A stretch of 64,000 bases of DNA, taken from positions 51,926 to 115,925 of the forward strand of contig NZ_JNWO01000031.1 of assembly GCF_000716435.1 (NCBI RefSeq). Reading direction: 5' to 3'. Below are positions 50,819-59,887 of this stretch, one piece after another. Position numbers and translations under genes: made by a program. This DNA comes from Streptomyces xylophagus (GTDB lineage: Bacteria; Actinomycetota; Actinomycetes; Streptomycetales; Streptomycetaceae). Numbering within the stretch: the first letter of the stretch is position 1; each line of letters starts with the position of its first letter. The notes below the pieces were generated by a model. The model was given only the letters and a program-made list of their open reading frames with translations, searched no databases and had not been told where the DNA came from.

Positions 50819-51748
50819 TCATTTCGAGGTTCCGTTCCGCAGGCGGAAGAACCCTTTCCAACCCGCCCCGCTCTTTTCGGGGACGAGAGATTCGGTGATG
50901 CCGCTGGCACCCGGATTTCGCCGGGGCAGGGCGGTGGGCGCGGTGAACTGCGGTGGCGCGGGCGCCGGTTCACGACGGCGTACGACAGGCGCCTCGGGCG
51001 GCACCCGCACCGCGATCGGCACGGGCGTGTCCGCGCACTCCAGCAGCCCCTCGGCGAGCATCCGCGCGACCTCGGCGGTGACGGTGTAGACCCCACGCCC
51101 GGTACGGAAGGCGAGATCGCGGGCGGTACGGCGGCCGTCGACATGGGCGAGCAACTCCCTTTGCAGCATGCCGAGTCCGGCCTCGTCGAGGACGTATGCC
51201 GGGGGTCTGGGGCGTTCCCGGTCGGGGCGTACGGGATACGGCAGCGCGGTGATCGCGGCGAGTTTCCGGGTCGCGTCCTGGAGCAGCCGGGCCGGGATCT
51301 CGCCGAGGCCGACCGGGGCCAACGGCTGGGCGTCCGGGGCGCGTTCGCAGTCGTCGACGTCTCCGGCGACGACCGCGAAGGCCGCGTCGTGGAGGGCCAG
51401 CACGCACACGATCCGCAACTGGGCGGCGCCCGCGTACCCGTGGGCGATCAGCCCGGCCAGCGGCCAGCGCGAGCCGCCCGACTCCCGTACCAGATCGGCC
51501 CATTGCTCACCGCCGATCCGGCCCGAGCGCAGCAGCAGCGCCTCCGGGCCGGGAGCGCCCGGGCTCTCCACGGCGACAACGAGCCCGCCGCGCAGATGGA
51601 AGATCCCGCCGGGTCTGCCGGACACCCGCAGTCCCCCGGTGAACTCCTCGCGCCCACAGGCCGAAAGAGCCGCCGCGAGCAGGTCGTGACCGACCCGGCC
51701 GAGGGAATCCCGAATGCCCGACATCACTCCCCTAGGCTTTTCGTACAC
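50819..51748 (-). CDS. Unknown protein of the roadblock cluster
   Basis: The 309-residue protein (ATG at 51748) has an N-terminal half with LLAAALSACGREEFTGGLRVSGRPGGIFHLRGGLVVAVESPGAPG, which fits a DUF4388-like domain, and a helical second half with a winged-helix-like stretch (about 210-255: ELLAHVDGRRTARDLAFRTGRGVYTVTAEVARMLAEGLL). The C-terminus is Pro/Arg-rich and disordered. It lies upstream of the two roadblock genes in the same direction, so the three are probably one operon. Confidence 0.6.
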   Translation of the reverse strand: MYEKPRGVMSGIRDSLGRVGHDLLAAALSACGREEFTGGLRVSGRPGGIFHLRGGLVVAVESPGAPGPEALLLRSGRIGGEQWADLVRESGGSRWPLAGLIAHGYAGAAQLRIVCVLALHDAAFAVVAGDVDDCERAPDAQPLAPVGLGEIPARLLQDATRKLAAITALPYPVRPDRERPRPPAYVLDEAGLGMLQRELLAHVDGRRTARDLAFRTGRGVYTVTAEVARMLAEGLLECADTPVPIAVRVPPEAPVVRRREPAPAPPQFTAPTALPRRNPGASGITESLVPEKSGAGWKGFFRLRNGTSK

Positions 51749-51901
51749 GCAACTGACGTGTAGCGCTGAGGGGTGAAGGTGTATCAGTCCGGGCGCATAT
51801 TCCGGACGAGTTCTTCCTACCTGCCTGCGGGTGACGGAAGTTGAGAATTCCCGCCGTTCGATTTCCTTTGTCCGGTGCTCATTTGACCGAACGGGGGCGG
51901 G

Positions 51902-52858
51902 TCAGTTGCCGGTGCCCAGCACCCGTACCGGCAACGGCCGCAGGGCCTCGCGCAGGGCGGCGGCCAGCTCCTGGTACTCGGCGCGGCGGGCCGCTCCGGT
52001 GCGCATCGCGAGGGCGATCCGACGGGTCGGGGCGGGCTCGGTGAAGTACCCGGTGAGGAGTCGGTCGCTGCGGGTCGTCTCGACCCGTACGGCGGTGCGC
52101 GGCAGCAGGGTGACCCCGAGCCCGCCGGCGACGAGCTGCACCAGCGTGGCCAGTCCGGCCGCGGTGGTGGTGACGGGCGCGTCCTCCCGCCCCGCCTCCC
52201 GGCAGATGTCGAGCGCCTGGTCGCGCAGACAGTGCCCCTCGTCGAGGAGCAGCAGGTTCAGCTCGCGCAGCGCCTCGCGCGGGATGCCGGACCGGCCGCC
52301 GAGGGGGTGTCCGAGGGGCGTGACGAGCACGAAGTCCTCGTCGAACAGCGGGAGTTCGACCACTCCGGGCATCCCGAGGGGTACGGCCAGCAGCAGGAGG
52401 TCGAGCCGTCCGGTGGTCAGCCCTTCCAGCAGGTTCGCGGTCTGTTCCTCGTGCACCTGGAGATCGAGGTCCGGGTACCGGTCGTGCACCAGCCGCAGCA
52501 CGGTCGGCAGCAGATACGGCGCGACGGTCGGGATGACCCCGAGGCGCAGCGCCCCGGTGAACGGCGCCCGCACGGCCTCCGCCTCCGCCATCAGCGCCCC
52601 GACCTCCTCCAGCACGGCTCGCGCCCGTACGGCGAGCCGCTCGCCGGCGGGCGAGAGCAGCACCTTGCGGGTGGTGCGCTCCAGGAGGGTGACGCCGAGG
52701 GTCTCCTCCAGCGCGGCGACGGCGCCGGAGAGCGCGGGCTGGCTCATACCGATCGCGGCCGCCGCGTCCCGGAAGTGGAGGTGCTCGGCGACCGCGGAGA
52801 AGGCGCGCAGCTGGGCCAGGCTGGGCTGGCGTCTCTTACTCGTATTACTAACGGTCAC
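51902..52858 (-). CDS. oxyR: LysR-family peroxide sensor OxyR
   Basis: This 318-residue LysR protein has an N-terminal winged helix (about 11-70: LAQLRAFSAVAEHLHFRDAAAAIGMSQPALSGAVAALEETLGVTLLERTTRKV) and a sensor domain with Cys at about 210 and 219 (LDEGHCLRDQALDICREAG), the redox pair of OxyR. It starts at GTG 52858; a much longer open frame to 54181 is a shadow of ahpC and ahpD. It is divergent from ahpC, as in Streptomyces peroxide regulons. Confidence 0.93.
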   Translation of the reverse strand: MTVSNTSKRRQPSLAQLRAFSAVAEHLHFRDAAAAIGMSQPALSGAVAALEETLGVTLLERTTRKVLLSPAGERLAVRARAVLEEVGALMAEAEAVRAPFTGALRLGVIPTVAPYLLPTVLRLVHDRYPDLDLQVHEEQTANLLEGLTTGRLDLLLLAVPLGMPGVVELPLFDEDFVLVTPLGHPLGGRSGIPREALRELNLLLLDEGHCLRDQALDICREAGREDAPVTTTAAGLATLVQLVAGGLGVTLLPRTAVRVETTRSDRLLTGYFTEPAPTRRIALAMRTGAARRAEYQELAAALREALRPLPVRVLGTGN

Positions 52859-52993
52859 TGATAACCGCCTCCGATCAACACGCCCCAGTGTAGCTATTTC
52901 CGCAATCAATGCACGTTGTGCCAGGATCGGGGCCGACCAATCCACGGGAAGCGCCCATTCCGCTTGGGTGCTTCTCCGCTGCAAGGAGAGCTC
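52859..52993. promoter_or_regulatory. oxyR-ahpC divergent promoter region
   Basis: This 135-base gap must carry both promoters and the OxyR site. An AT-rich block at 52843-52865 (TTACTAACGG...GATAA) overlaps the oxyR start and has T-N11-A-like spacing, but I could not define a clean OxyR consensus by eye. Confidence 0.45.
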
Positions 52994-53548
52994 GTGCTCA
53001 CTGTCGGTGACAAGTTCCCGTCGTTCGATCTGACTGCCTGTGTCTCGCTGGAGAAGGGCAAGGAGTTCGAGCGGATCGACCACAAGACCTACGAGGGCAA
53101 GTGGAAGGTCGTCTTCGCGTGGCCCAAGGACTTCACCTTCGTGTGCCCCACCGAGATCGCCGCCTTCGGGAAGCTGAACGACGAGTTCGCCGACCGTGAC
53201 GCCCAGGTCCTCGGCTTCTCCGGCGACTCCGAGTTCGTCCACCACGCCTGGCGCAAGGACCACGACGACCTGCGCGATCTGCCGTTCCCGATGCTGGCCG
53301 ACTCCCGGCACGAGCTGATGCGCGACCTCGGCATCGAGGGCGAGGACGGCTTCGCCAAGCGTGCGGTGTTCATCGTGGACCAGAACAACGAGATCCAGTT
53401 CTCCATGGTGACCGCGGGCTCGGTCGGTCGTAACCCGAAGGAGGTCCTCCGGGTCCTCGACGCGCTCCAGACCGACGAACTCTGCCCGTGCAACTGGACC
53501 AAGGGCGACGAGACGCTGGACGCGGGCGCGCTGCTCGCCGGGAAGTGA
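52994..53548 (+). CDS. ahpC: Alkyl hydroperoxide reductase AhpC
   Basis: This 184-residue 2-Cys peroxiredoxin reduces peroxides. The peroxidatic Cys is in DFTFVCPTEIAAF (about 51) and the resolving Cys in LCPCNW near the C-terminus. It starts at GTG 52994 with AAGGAGAG just before it; the longer in-frame extension overlaps the promoter. It is the first gene of an operon with ahpD and is regulated by OxyR in Streptomyces. Confidence 0.96.
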   Translation: MLTVGDKFPSFDLTACVSLEKGKEFERIDHKTYEGKWKVVFAWPKDFTFVCPTEIAAFGKLNDEFADRDAQVLGFSGDSEFVHHAWRKDHDDLRDLPFPMLADSRHELMRDLGIEGEDGFAKRAVFIVDQNNEIQFSMVTAGSVGRNPKEVLRVLDALQTDELCPCNWTKGDETLDAGALLAGK

Positions 53549-53554
53549 GCTGAC

Positions 53555-54091
53555 ATGTCGCTGGACGCGTTGTAGTCCGCCATACCGGACTACGCCAAGG
53601 ACCTGAAGCTCAACCTGGGTTCGGTCATCGGGAACTCCGACCTGCCCGCGCAGCAGCTGTGGGGTACGGTCCTCGCCACCGCGATCGCCTCCCGATCGCC
53701 GCTCGTACTGCGGGAGTTGGCGCCCGACGCCGAGGCCAACCTGTCGCCGGAGGCGTACACCGCCGCCAAGTCCGCCGCCGCGATCATGGCGATGAACAAC
53801 GTCTTCTATCGGACGCGGCACCTGTTGTCCGACCACGAGTACGGCACCCTGCGGGCGGGGTTGCGGATGAACGTCATCGGCAACCCCGGGGTCGACAAGG
53901 TCGACTTCGAGCTGTGGTCGTTCGCCGTGTCCGCGATCAACGGGTGCGGGATGTGTCTCGACTCGCATGAGCAGGTGCTGCGCAAGGCGGGGGTCGAGCG
54001 CGAGGTGATCCAGGAGGCGTTCAAGATCGCGGCTGTGGTGGAGGCGGTGGGGGTTGTGTTGGAGGCGGAGGCGGTTCTGGCTGCTGTGTGA
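53555..54091 (+). pseudogene. ahpD: ahpD with in-frame TAG at codon 7
   Basis: From ATG 53555 the reading is MSLDAL then TAG (53573-53575), then continues in the same frame with [19 protein letters not shown] to a full AhpD of 178 codons, ending at 54091. AhpD carries the active CxxC in [12 protein letters not shown] (about 131-134) with His at 138. A Lys codon is expected at position 7, so AAG to TAG is a one-base change. No in-frame ATG or GTG lies before about residue 78, so re-initiation would lose much of the fold. It lies 6 bases after ahpC. Confidence 0.85.
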
Positions 54092-54224
54092 CTTCGGCTG
54101 TCTGTCCGGCTGCTGGGGGCTTCGCCCCCAGACCCCCGTTTCCCACCCGCCCACCCGTTCACCGTCAGTTGAGAGGTTCACCTTTCAACGGGCAGTAAAC
54201 GGGTGGGTGGGCGGGAAACGTCGT
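54092..54224. repeat. Intergenic repeat between ahpD and AI-2E permease
   Basis: The GGGGGCTTCGCCCCC hairpin near 54115-54129, followed by CAGACCCCCGTTTCCCACCCGCCCACCC and later an inverted version of that tail, is of the common Streptomyces intergenic type also seen near 27700. It probably terminates both converging genes. Confidence 0.65.
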
Positions 54225-55553
54225 TTACGGTGCCTGGTCCGACGGCGAGGAATCAACCGGCGTCGATGACACCGCCGTCGCCCCCCTCGGCTTCGGCGAC
54301 TGGATCGGGGGCGGTTCCTGGGCGTACGACTTCAAGTAGCTCACCACCGAGTTCAGTACGGCAACCAGCGGCACCGCCACCACCGCCCCGCCGATCCCCG
54401 CGACCATCCCGCCCGCCGCGACCGAGAGGACCACCGCGAGAGGGTGGACGCGGACCGCGCGGCCCAGGATGAACGGCTGGAGGATGTGGCCCTCGATCTG
54501 CTGGACCGCAAGGACGACGCCCAGAGTGAACAGGGCCGTGACGACGCCCTGGGTGACGAGTGCGACGACGACCGCCAGGGCGCCGGACGCCACCGCGCCC
54601 ACCAGCGGGATGAACGAGAACAGGAAGATGAAGACGGCGAGCGGCACGGCCATCGGCACGCCGAGGAAGTAGATGCCGATGCCGATGCAGACCGCGTCGA
54701 TGAACGCCACTATCACCGTGCCGCGGACGTAGGCCGTCAGCGTGCGCCAGGCGCGCGGGCCCGCGCCCGCCATCGCCGGCCGGGCCGCCGCGGGCACCAG
54801 CTTCAGCGCCCACTGCCAGATGCGCGGGCCGTCGTAGAGCAGGAACAGGGTCGAGAAGGCCGTCAGCAGGATGCCGGTCAGGGCCTCGACGATGACTTGG
54901 ACGCCCTCCAGGCCGAACGACGTGATCTGGTCGGTGTTGGCGCCGATGGCCTCGCGGAGGTTCTTCGCGATCTGGTTGATCTGCTTCTCGGTGACGTGGA
55001 ACGGGCCCTTGAGCAGCCAGTTGCGCAGGTCGTCGACGCCGTTCTGGACCTGGTCGGAGAGGTTGTCGATGTTCGCCATGACCTGCCAGGTCACGAACCA
55101 GCCGATCAGCCCCATCACGACGAAGCCGAGGATCGCGGTGAGCGCCGTGGCCACCCCGCGCGGAAAGCCGTAGCGGACCAGGCGGGCCACCGTCGGCTGG
55201 AGCAGGGCCGTGATGAGCAGGGCGGCGACGAAGGCGAGGACGACCAGTTGGACGGCGCCGATGACCCGCATCAGCACCCAGACCGTGCCGGCCAGGATCA
55301 GCAGCCGCCAGCCCGCCTCGGCGGCCACCCGCACACCCCACGGCACCGCGAGCGCGGGGTCGGGGCGGTCACGGGCGATGGTGACGGGTACGGGTTCCGT
55401 GAAGTGGGGGGCCTCGGGCGGCTGCTGGGGTTCCGGCTCCGGCTCGGCCTCCGCGTGTTCCTTCTCCACCTCGGCACGCCGCTCGTCCAAGCGGTCCCCC
55501 ATCTCGCTCAGCCCGTTACCGAGCCGGCCGAGCCACCCTGGCACTCGCGACAT
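54225..55553 (-). CDS. AI-2E-family transporter
   Basis: This 442-residue protein begins at ATG 55553 with GAGAGGGCGG upstream. After a charged N-terminus (about 1-75) it has eight or so hydrophobic segments (about 80-130, 145-170, 235-260, 290-410) and the family's PLVGAVASGALAVVVAL and EGHILQPFILGRAVRVHPLAVVLSV stretches. Members of this family move small molecules across the membrane; the name from autoinducer-2 export is not proof of substrate. A longer frame to 55928 overlaps the upstream gene and is rejected. Confidence 0.9.
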   Translation of the reverse strand: MSRVPGWLGRLGNGLSEMGDRLDERRAEVEKEHAEAEPEPEPQQPPEAPHFTEPVPVTIARDRPDPALAVPWGVRVAAEAGWRLLILAGTVWVLMRVIGAVQLVVLAFVAALLITALLQPTVARLVRYGFPRGVATALTAILGFVVMGLIGWFVTWQVMANIDNLSDQVQNGVDDLRNWLLKGPFHVTEKQINQIAKNLREAIGANTDQITSFGLEGVQVIVEALTGILLTAFSTLFLLYDGPRIWQWALKLVPAAARPAMAGAGPRAWRTLTAYVRGTVIVAFIDAVCIGIGIYFLGVPMAVPLAVFIFLFSFIPLVGAVASGALAVVVALVTQGVVTALFTLGVVLAVQQIEGHILQPFILGRAVRVHPLAVVLSVAAGGMVAGIGGAVVAVPLVAVLNSVVSYLKSYAQEPPPIQSPKPRGATAVSSTPVDSSPSDQAP

Positions 55554-55626
55554 GATCCGCCCTCTCCCCCCGTTGGTCCCCACCACTCCTCCCCCTGGAG
55601 CCCGTTGCGTGTCCGACCGTACATGG

Positions 55627-55663
55627 CCGAAGCCCCTCCCCCTAGGACGGGGAGGGGCTTCGG
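55627..55663. terminator. 15-bp terminator after lytic transglycosylase gene
   Basis: The arms 55627-55641 and 55649-55663 are perfect complements of 15 bases with a 7-base loop, about 30 bases beyond the stop of the lytic transglycosylase gene. Confidence 0.85.
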
Positions 55664-55693
55664 AAGGTTGAGCGGTCGGCGCGCGGGGCGGGC

Positions 55694-56392
55694 CTAGTAG
55701 TAGTGGTTGGCCTGCCAGAACGTCCAGGCCTCGCACGGGCTGCCGTAGCGGCCGTTCATGTACTGGAGGCCCCACTTGATCTGTGTGGCCGGGTTCGTCT
55801 GCCAGTCGGAACCGACGGACGACATCTTGGAGCCGGGCAGTGCCTGGAAGAGACCGTAGGCGCCGGACGAGGCGTTGACCGCGCGGTAGTTCCAGCTGGA
55901 CTCGTGGTCCACGATGTTGCTGAAGCACTGGAACTGGCCGCTGGGCACCATGGAGGCGGCCATCGACTGGATCTGCGCGATCGTGTAGGAGCTCTGGACG
56001 GGGAAGCTCGACGAAGAGCTGCTCGCGTTGGCGGCCGCCTTCTTCGCCTCTGCCTTCTCCTTGGCCAGCTTCTCCGCCTTCTCGGCGGCGGCCTTCTTGG
56101 CGACCGCTGTCTTGGCGGCGGCCAGGCGGGCCGACTCCTCGGCGTCCTTCTTGGCGCTCGCGTCGGCCTGGATCGCCTGGGCGTCGGCCTGCTGCGTCAA
56201 GGAGGCGGTCTGGACCTGGGCCTGCTGGCCCGTGGGGATGTCCGCCAGGAGCGTGGTGTCGGCTGCCGTCGTCTCGGCGTCATTGTTCTGCGCCTGTGCG
56301 ACGCTGCCCGAGGCAACGCCTACGACGCTTCCGACGGCGGTGACCGCGGTGGCCGAGGCCACTGCGAATCCCCGGACCGAAATCCGGCTCAC
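55694..56392 (-). CDS. Secreted transglycosylase-like protein with coiled-coil linker
   Basis: This 232-residue protein starts at GTG 56392, with GGAAGGA directly upstream; an ATG six codons earlier has no ribosome site. It has a Sec signal peptide (about 1-37, cut near VAQAQN), an Ala/Lys-rich coiled-coil linker (about 60-130) and a C-terminal transglycosylase-like domain (about 140-232) with SGQFQCFSNIVDHESSWNYRAVN, the catalytic Glu in HESSWN, GAYGLFQALPGSKM, and a second Cys near the end. It should cleave or remodel peptidoglycan outside the cell. Confidence 0.9.
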   Translation of the reverse strand: MSRISVRGFAVASATAVTAVGSVVGVASGSVAQAQNNDAETTAADTTLLADIPTGQQAQVQTASLTQQADAQAIQADASAKKDAEESARLAAAKTAVAKKAAAEKAEKLAKEKAEAKKAAANASSSSSSFPVQSSYTIAQIQSMAASMVPSGQFQCFSNIVDHESSWNYRAVNASSGAYGLFQALPGSKMSSVGSDWQTNPATQIKWGLQYMNGRYGSPCEAWTFWQANHYY

Positions 56393-56802
56393 ACGGTTTC
56401 CTTCCAGCATCGTCCGCTTCGGTGACCCTGGCGGACGCAATCGTGCCCCTGAACGCTGGCCTCCCAACTACGGGGTCACGGGAGGCACGGGCCCGATGGG
56501 CAACTCCCGCGTGGGGAGCGCCGCGTGGAGAGCGGGCGGCATACGACTTCGCTGTGGAGTTGGTGGTGTTGCTCATGTGGTGCGTACCGCTGGGGGTACA
56601 CGTGTGTCGTATGCGGGGCCTGACAGGAGTGAGACTCTGCCGTAACCGGACGCCGGGTGGCAATTCTGAGTTGCGTGTGAAAGCTCACATCCCGTTTGCC
56701 TCAGGGGATTTGGAGAAACAGCAGGACGCCAAAGCGCCGCCCCGCTAAGCTCATCGGCTTCGCGGAACGGCGCCAACTGGCCTGAATCCGGCCTGAATTA
56801 CC
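56393..56802. other. Upstream region of transglycosylase gene
   Basis: About 410 bases between the PhoH stop and the transglycosylase start. A stem with 7-base arms GCCTCCC/GGGAGGC lies near 56478. I looked for a ydaO-type c-di-AMP riboswitch, common upstream of Streptomyces wall hydrolases, but saw no convincing match. Confidence 0.4.
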
Positions 56803-58128
56803 TCAGATTTGCCCGTCCTCCAGCATTTCGGTCACAAGCGCCGCGATCTGGGACCTCTCGGACCTCGTCAGGGTCACATGTGCGAAGAGCGGGTGGCCCT
56901 TCAGCTTTTCCACCACGGCGACGACACCGTCGTAGCGACCGACCCTCAGGTTGTCCCGCTGGGCCACGTCATGGGTGAGGACCACCCGTGAATTGGCGCC
57001 GATGCGGGACAGGACGGTCAGCAGGACGTTCCGCTCCAGGGACTGTGCCTCGTCCACGATCACGAACGCGTCGTGCAGCGAGCGGCCGCGGATGTGGGTG
57101 AGGGGCAGGACCTCGAGCATCCCGCGGGCGGTGACCTCCTCGATGACCTCGCGGCTGGTGACCGCGGACAGCGTGTCGAAGACCGCCTGGGCCCAGGGGC
57201 CCATCTTGTCGGCCTCGGAGCCGGGCAGATAGCCCAACTCCTGTCCGCCCACCGCGTACAGCGGCCGGAAGACCATCACCTTCTTGTGCTGGCCGCGCTC
57301 CAGTACGGCCTCCAGGCCCGCGCAGAGCGCGAGCGCGGACTTGCCGGTGCCGGCCCGGCCGCCCATGGACAGGATCCCGATGTCCGGGTCGAGCAGCAGA
57401 TCCAGCGCGATGCGCTGCTCCGCGCTGCGGCCCTTGATGCCGAACGCCTCCCGGTCGCCGCGGACGAGACGGACGTTGCCGTCCGCCGTGACCCGGCCGA
57501 GCGCCTTGCCGCGCTCGGACTGGATGGTGAGACCGGTGTGGACGGGGAAGTCGGCGGCTTCCGGAACGTAGACGTGGCCCTCCTCGAAGAGGATGTCCAC
57601 CTGTTCGCCGGGCAGGGTCAGTTCGGACATTCCGGTCCAGCCGGAGGAGCCCGTGATGGCGAGTTCCGCGCGGTACTCCTCGGCGAGGAGTCCGACGGAC
57701 GACGCCTTGATCCTGAGCGGAAGGTCCTTCGACACGACGGTGACGTCGTACCCCTCGGCCTGCAGGTTGCGGGCGACCGCGAGGATGCGGGAGTCGTTGT
57801 CCCCCAGGCGGTAGCCGCTGGGCAGCACGCTGGGGTCCGAGTGGTTGAGCTCGACCCTGACGGTGCCGCCGAGTTCCCCGATCGGGATGGGGGCGTCGAG
57901 GCGACCGTGCCGGACCCGGAACTCGTCCAGCAGGCGCAGTGCCTGCCGGGCGAAGTAGCCGAGTTCGGGATGGTGCCGCTTGGCCTCCAGCTCTGTGACC
58001 ACGACGATCGGCAGCACGACTTCGTGCTCCTCGAAGCGGTTCAGTGCGTTCGGGTCGGCCAGCAGAACGCTGGTGTCGATGACATAAGTGCGCCGGTCAG
58101 GCAGACGGCGCTTTGTGCTGGTCACCAC
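56803..58128 (-). CDS. PhoH-family ATPase with N-terminal PIN domain
   Basis: This 441-residue PhoH2-type protein has a PIN domain (about 15-150: [44 protein letters not shown] with acidic residues) and a PhoH ATPase domain (about 230-441: [11 protein letters not shown], Walker [24 protein letters not shown] Walker B). PIN-PhoH proteins act as RNA helicase/RNase enzymes in the studied mycobacterial case. The GTG at 58128 is followed by another GTG codon, so the start may be one codon later. Size is normal. Confidence 0.93.
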   Translation of the reverse strand: MVTSTKRRLPDRRTYVIDTSVLLADPNALNRFEEHEVVLPIVVVTELEAKRHHPELGYFARQALRLLDEFRVRHGRLDAPIPIGELGGTVRVELNHSDPSVLPSGYRLGDNDSRILAVARNLQAEGYDVTVVSKDLPLRIKASSVGLLAEEYRAELAITGSSGWTGMSELTLPGEQVDILFEEGHVYVPEAADFPVHTGLTIQSERGKALGRVTADGNVRLVRGDREAFGIKGRSAEQRIALDLLLDPDIGILSMGGRAGTGKSALALCAGLEAVLERGQHKKVMVFRPLYAVGGQELGYLPGSEADKMGPWAQAVFDTLSAVTSREVIEEVTARGMLEVLPLTHIRGRSLHDAFVIVDEAQSLERNVLLTVLSRIGANSRVVLTHDVAQRDNLRVGRYDGVVAVVEKLKGHPLFAHVTLTRSERSQIAALVTEMLEDGQI

Positions 58129-58438
58129 GGAAGGACGTACCCCCTCGGAAGAGGTCGGGGAGCGACGGAGAGGAGCTGGACCGGTCCAGGCCGCGATGCG
58201 CGGGCCGGGGACCGGCCCTCCGTCTCGCCCGTACTGACCGCACGGTCGAACTGGTGCAAAGGGCCTCCCGGGCGGACGGCCCCGTGCCGTCCGCTGAGAT
58301 ACGACACCCGTGGTTCGGGCGTCGACCTGCTTGGCTTATGCCCTCGAACATGCGCCGCCATGCCACGGCATATGACGACGCCCTGGTGAACTCCTTGTTA
58401 CTTGTGCACCAAACGGGGTACTCGGGGCGCCTTGTCCG

Positions 58439-59212
58439 TCATCCGCCGTAACGCCGGTGTCGCGCGGCGTAGTCACGCATCGCGCGCAGGAAGTCCACCT
58501 TGCGGAAGGCCGGCCAGAAGACTTCGCAGAAGTAGTACTCGGAGTGGGCCGTCTGCCAGAGCATGAAGCCGGACAGCCGCTGCTCGCCGCTGGTACGGAT
58601 CACCAGATCGGGGTCGGGCTGGTCGCCGGTGTAGAGGTGCTTGCCGATGAGGTCGACGTCCACGTGCTCGGCGAGCTCCTCCATCGAGGTGCCCCGGTCT
58701 GCGGCGTCCAGGATCATCGAGCGGACCGCGTCGGCGATCTCCTGGCGGCCGCCGTAGCCGATGGCGACGTTGACGAGTATCCCGTCGACGTGCGCGGTGG
58801 ACTCCTCGGCCTCCTTGAGGACGGACTGCATCCCCGAGGGCAGCAGGTCGAGGGTGCCGACGTGGTGCACGCGCCAACGGCCGTCCGCGGCGAGGGAGCT
58901 GACGACGTTCTCGATGATGCCGAGCAGCGGGCCGAGTTCTTCCGCGGGGCGGTCGAAGTTGTCCGTCGACAGCAGCCACAGGGTGACGACCTCGACGTCC
59001 GTCTCGCTGCACCAGCCGAGAAACTCCTCGATCTTGTCGCCGCCGGCCTGGTGTCCCTGGACGGTGGTGGAGCCCGCCGCCTTCGCCCAGCGCCGGTTGC
59101 CGTCCATGATGACGCCGATGTGCTTGGGCACCTGGGTGTGGTCGAGATGGCCTCCCACCCTGCGTACGTAGAACCTGACCAGCAGGCGGCGCAGGGTGTC
59201 GCGCAGGTTCAC
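58439..59212 (-). CDS. uppS: Undecaprenyl diphosphate synthase family (isoprenyl transferase)
   Basis: This 257-residue cis-prenyltransferase elongates farnesyl diphosphate with IPP to make the lipid carrier for cell-wall synthesis. The catalytic Asp is in HIGVIMDGNRRWAK (about 37), and the family's LWLLSTDNFDRP, GYGGRQEIADAV and DPDLVIRTSGEQRLSGFMLWQTAHSE are all present. GTG start at 59212; a GGAGGGG lies 13 bases upstream. IspH elsewhere in the window supplies the precursor pool. Confidence 0.96.
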   Translation of the reverse strand: MNLRDTLRRLLVRFYVRRVGGHLDHTQVPKHIGVIMDGNRRWAKAAGSTTVQGHQAGGDKIEEFLGWCSETDVEVVTLWLLSTDNFDRPAEELGPLLGIIENVVSSLAADGRWRVHHVGTLDLLPSGMQSVLKEAEESTAHVDGILVNVAIGYGGRQEIADAVRSMILDAADRGTSMEELAEHVDVDLIGKHLYTGDQPDPDLVIRTSGEQRLSGFMLWQTAHSEYYFCEVFWPAFRKVDFLRAMRDYAARHRRYGG

Positions 59213-59887
59213 GTGTTGTCAGCCCCTCCGTGGATGGCAGTCCCCGGCTGCGAAGCCTACCCCCGCCGGGACCCGGCTCCCCCAAGGGGTGTCTGGGCTC
59301 ATCCCGGTTCGGCACGAAGGTCGGGCCCGGGGCGTCCTCGGCAGGTGCGGGGGGCGTCACCGCACGGCACAAAAAAATCGGGCCGGTCCGTGGGGGGGAT
59401 ACGGACCGGCCCGAGGGGGGGTTTCCACCATAACCCTTCGTAAGTGATGCTGCGTGCATCGGCGCCCCACAACTACTCTCCGAAGTCGGCCGACGACGCG
59501 TCGAGGGGTGCGGAAGTCCCGATTCCGGCCCTGATCATGGCCGGTTCACAGTGGATTCCAAGGAGAACGTGGAGGTTTTCCGCCACCCTCCGGCGTGTCG
59601 CTCTCACGGGTGACGCCGTCAGCGAACGTCCGCTTGACGGGCAGGGGCACCGCGCAGCCCCCTCCACCGCGCGGTGCCAACCGCGCAGCTTTGCTCACGC
59701 GAATTACCTTGGTCTGAACTTACGTGAGGTGGTGGCCGGGAGGCGAGTCGATCTCGATAACGATGTGGAAACCGTGTGTACGTATGGAGGACGTGCGGTG
59801 ACCGCCCTCCGCATCGAACGACAGTTCCAGGACACACCGGCCGAGAGAGGCACCCCCCGGTCGCCGACGCCCTGGACGGTACGACGA
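59213..59887. other. Intergenic region with strong minus-strand terminator
   Basis: About 675 bases without a supported gene. A frame from GTG 59799, with GGAGG ahead of it, runs antisense into the methyltransferase gene; its product is not recognised and it is left out. An inverted repeat CTCACG/CGTGAG lies near 59695-59727. The terminator is annotated separately. Confidence 0.45.
59371..59414 (-). terminator. Rho-independent terminator with T-run on minus strand
   Basis: The 14-base arms 59378-59391 and 59401-59414 are perfect complements with a 9-base loop. Seven A residues at 59371-59377 give a run of seven U on the minus strand, the textbook intrinsic terminator for a transcript coming from the right. 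Confidence 0.85.

Noticed and set aside
52859..54181. Very long minus-strand frame upstream of oxyR
   Set aside because: It is the mirror of ahpC and ahpD; OxyR length and the HTH start support the GTG at 52858.
56393..56802. Possible ydaO/c-di-AMP riboswitch upstream of the transglycosylase gene
   Set aside because: Expected in many Streptomyces wall-hydrolase leaders, but I could not match the conserved blocks; only a small stem was visible.
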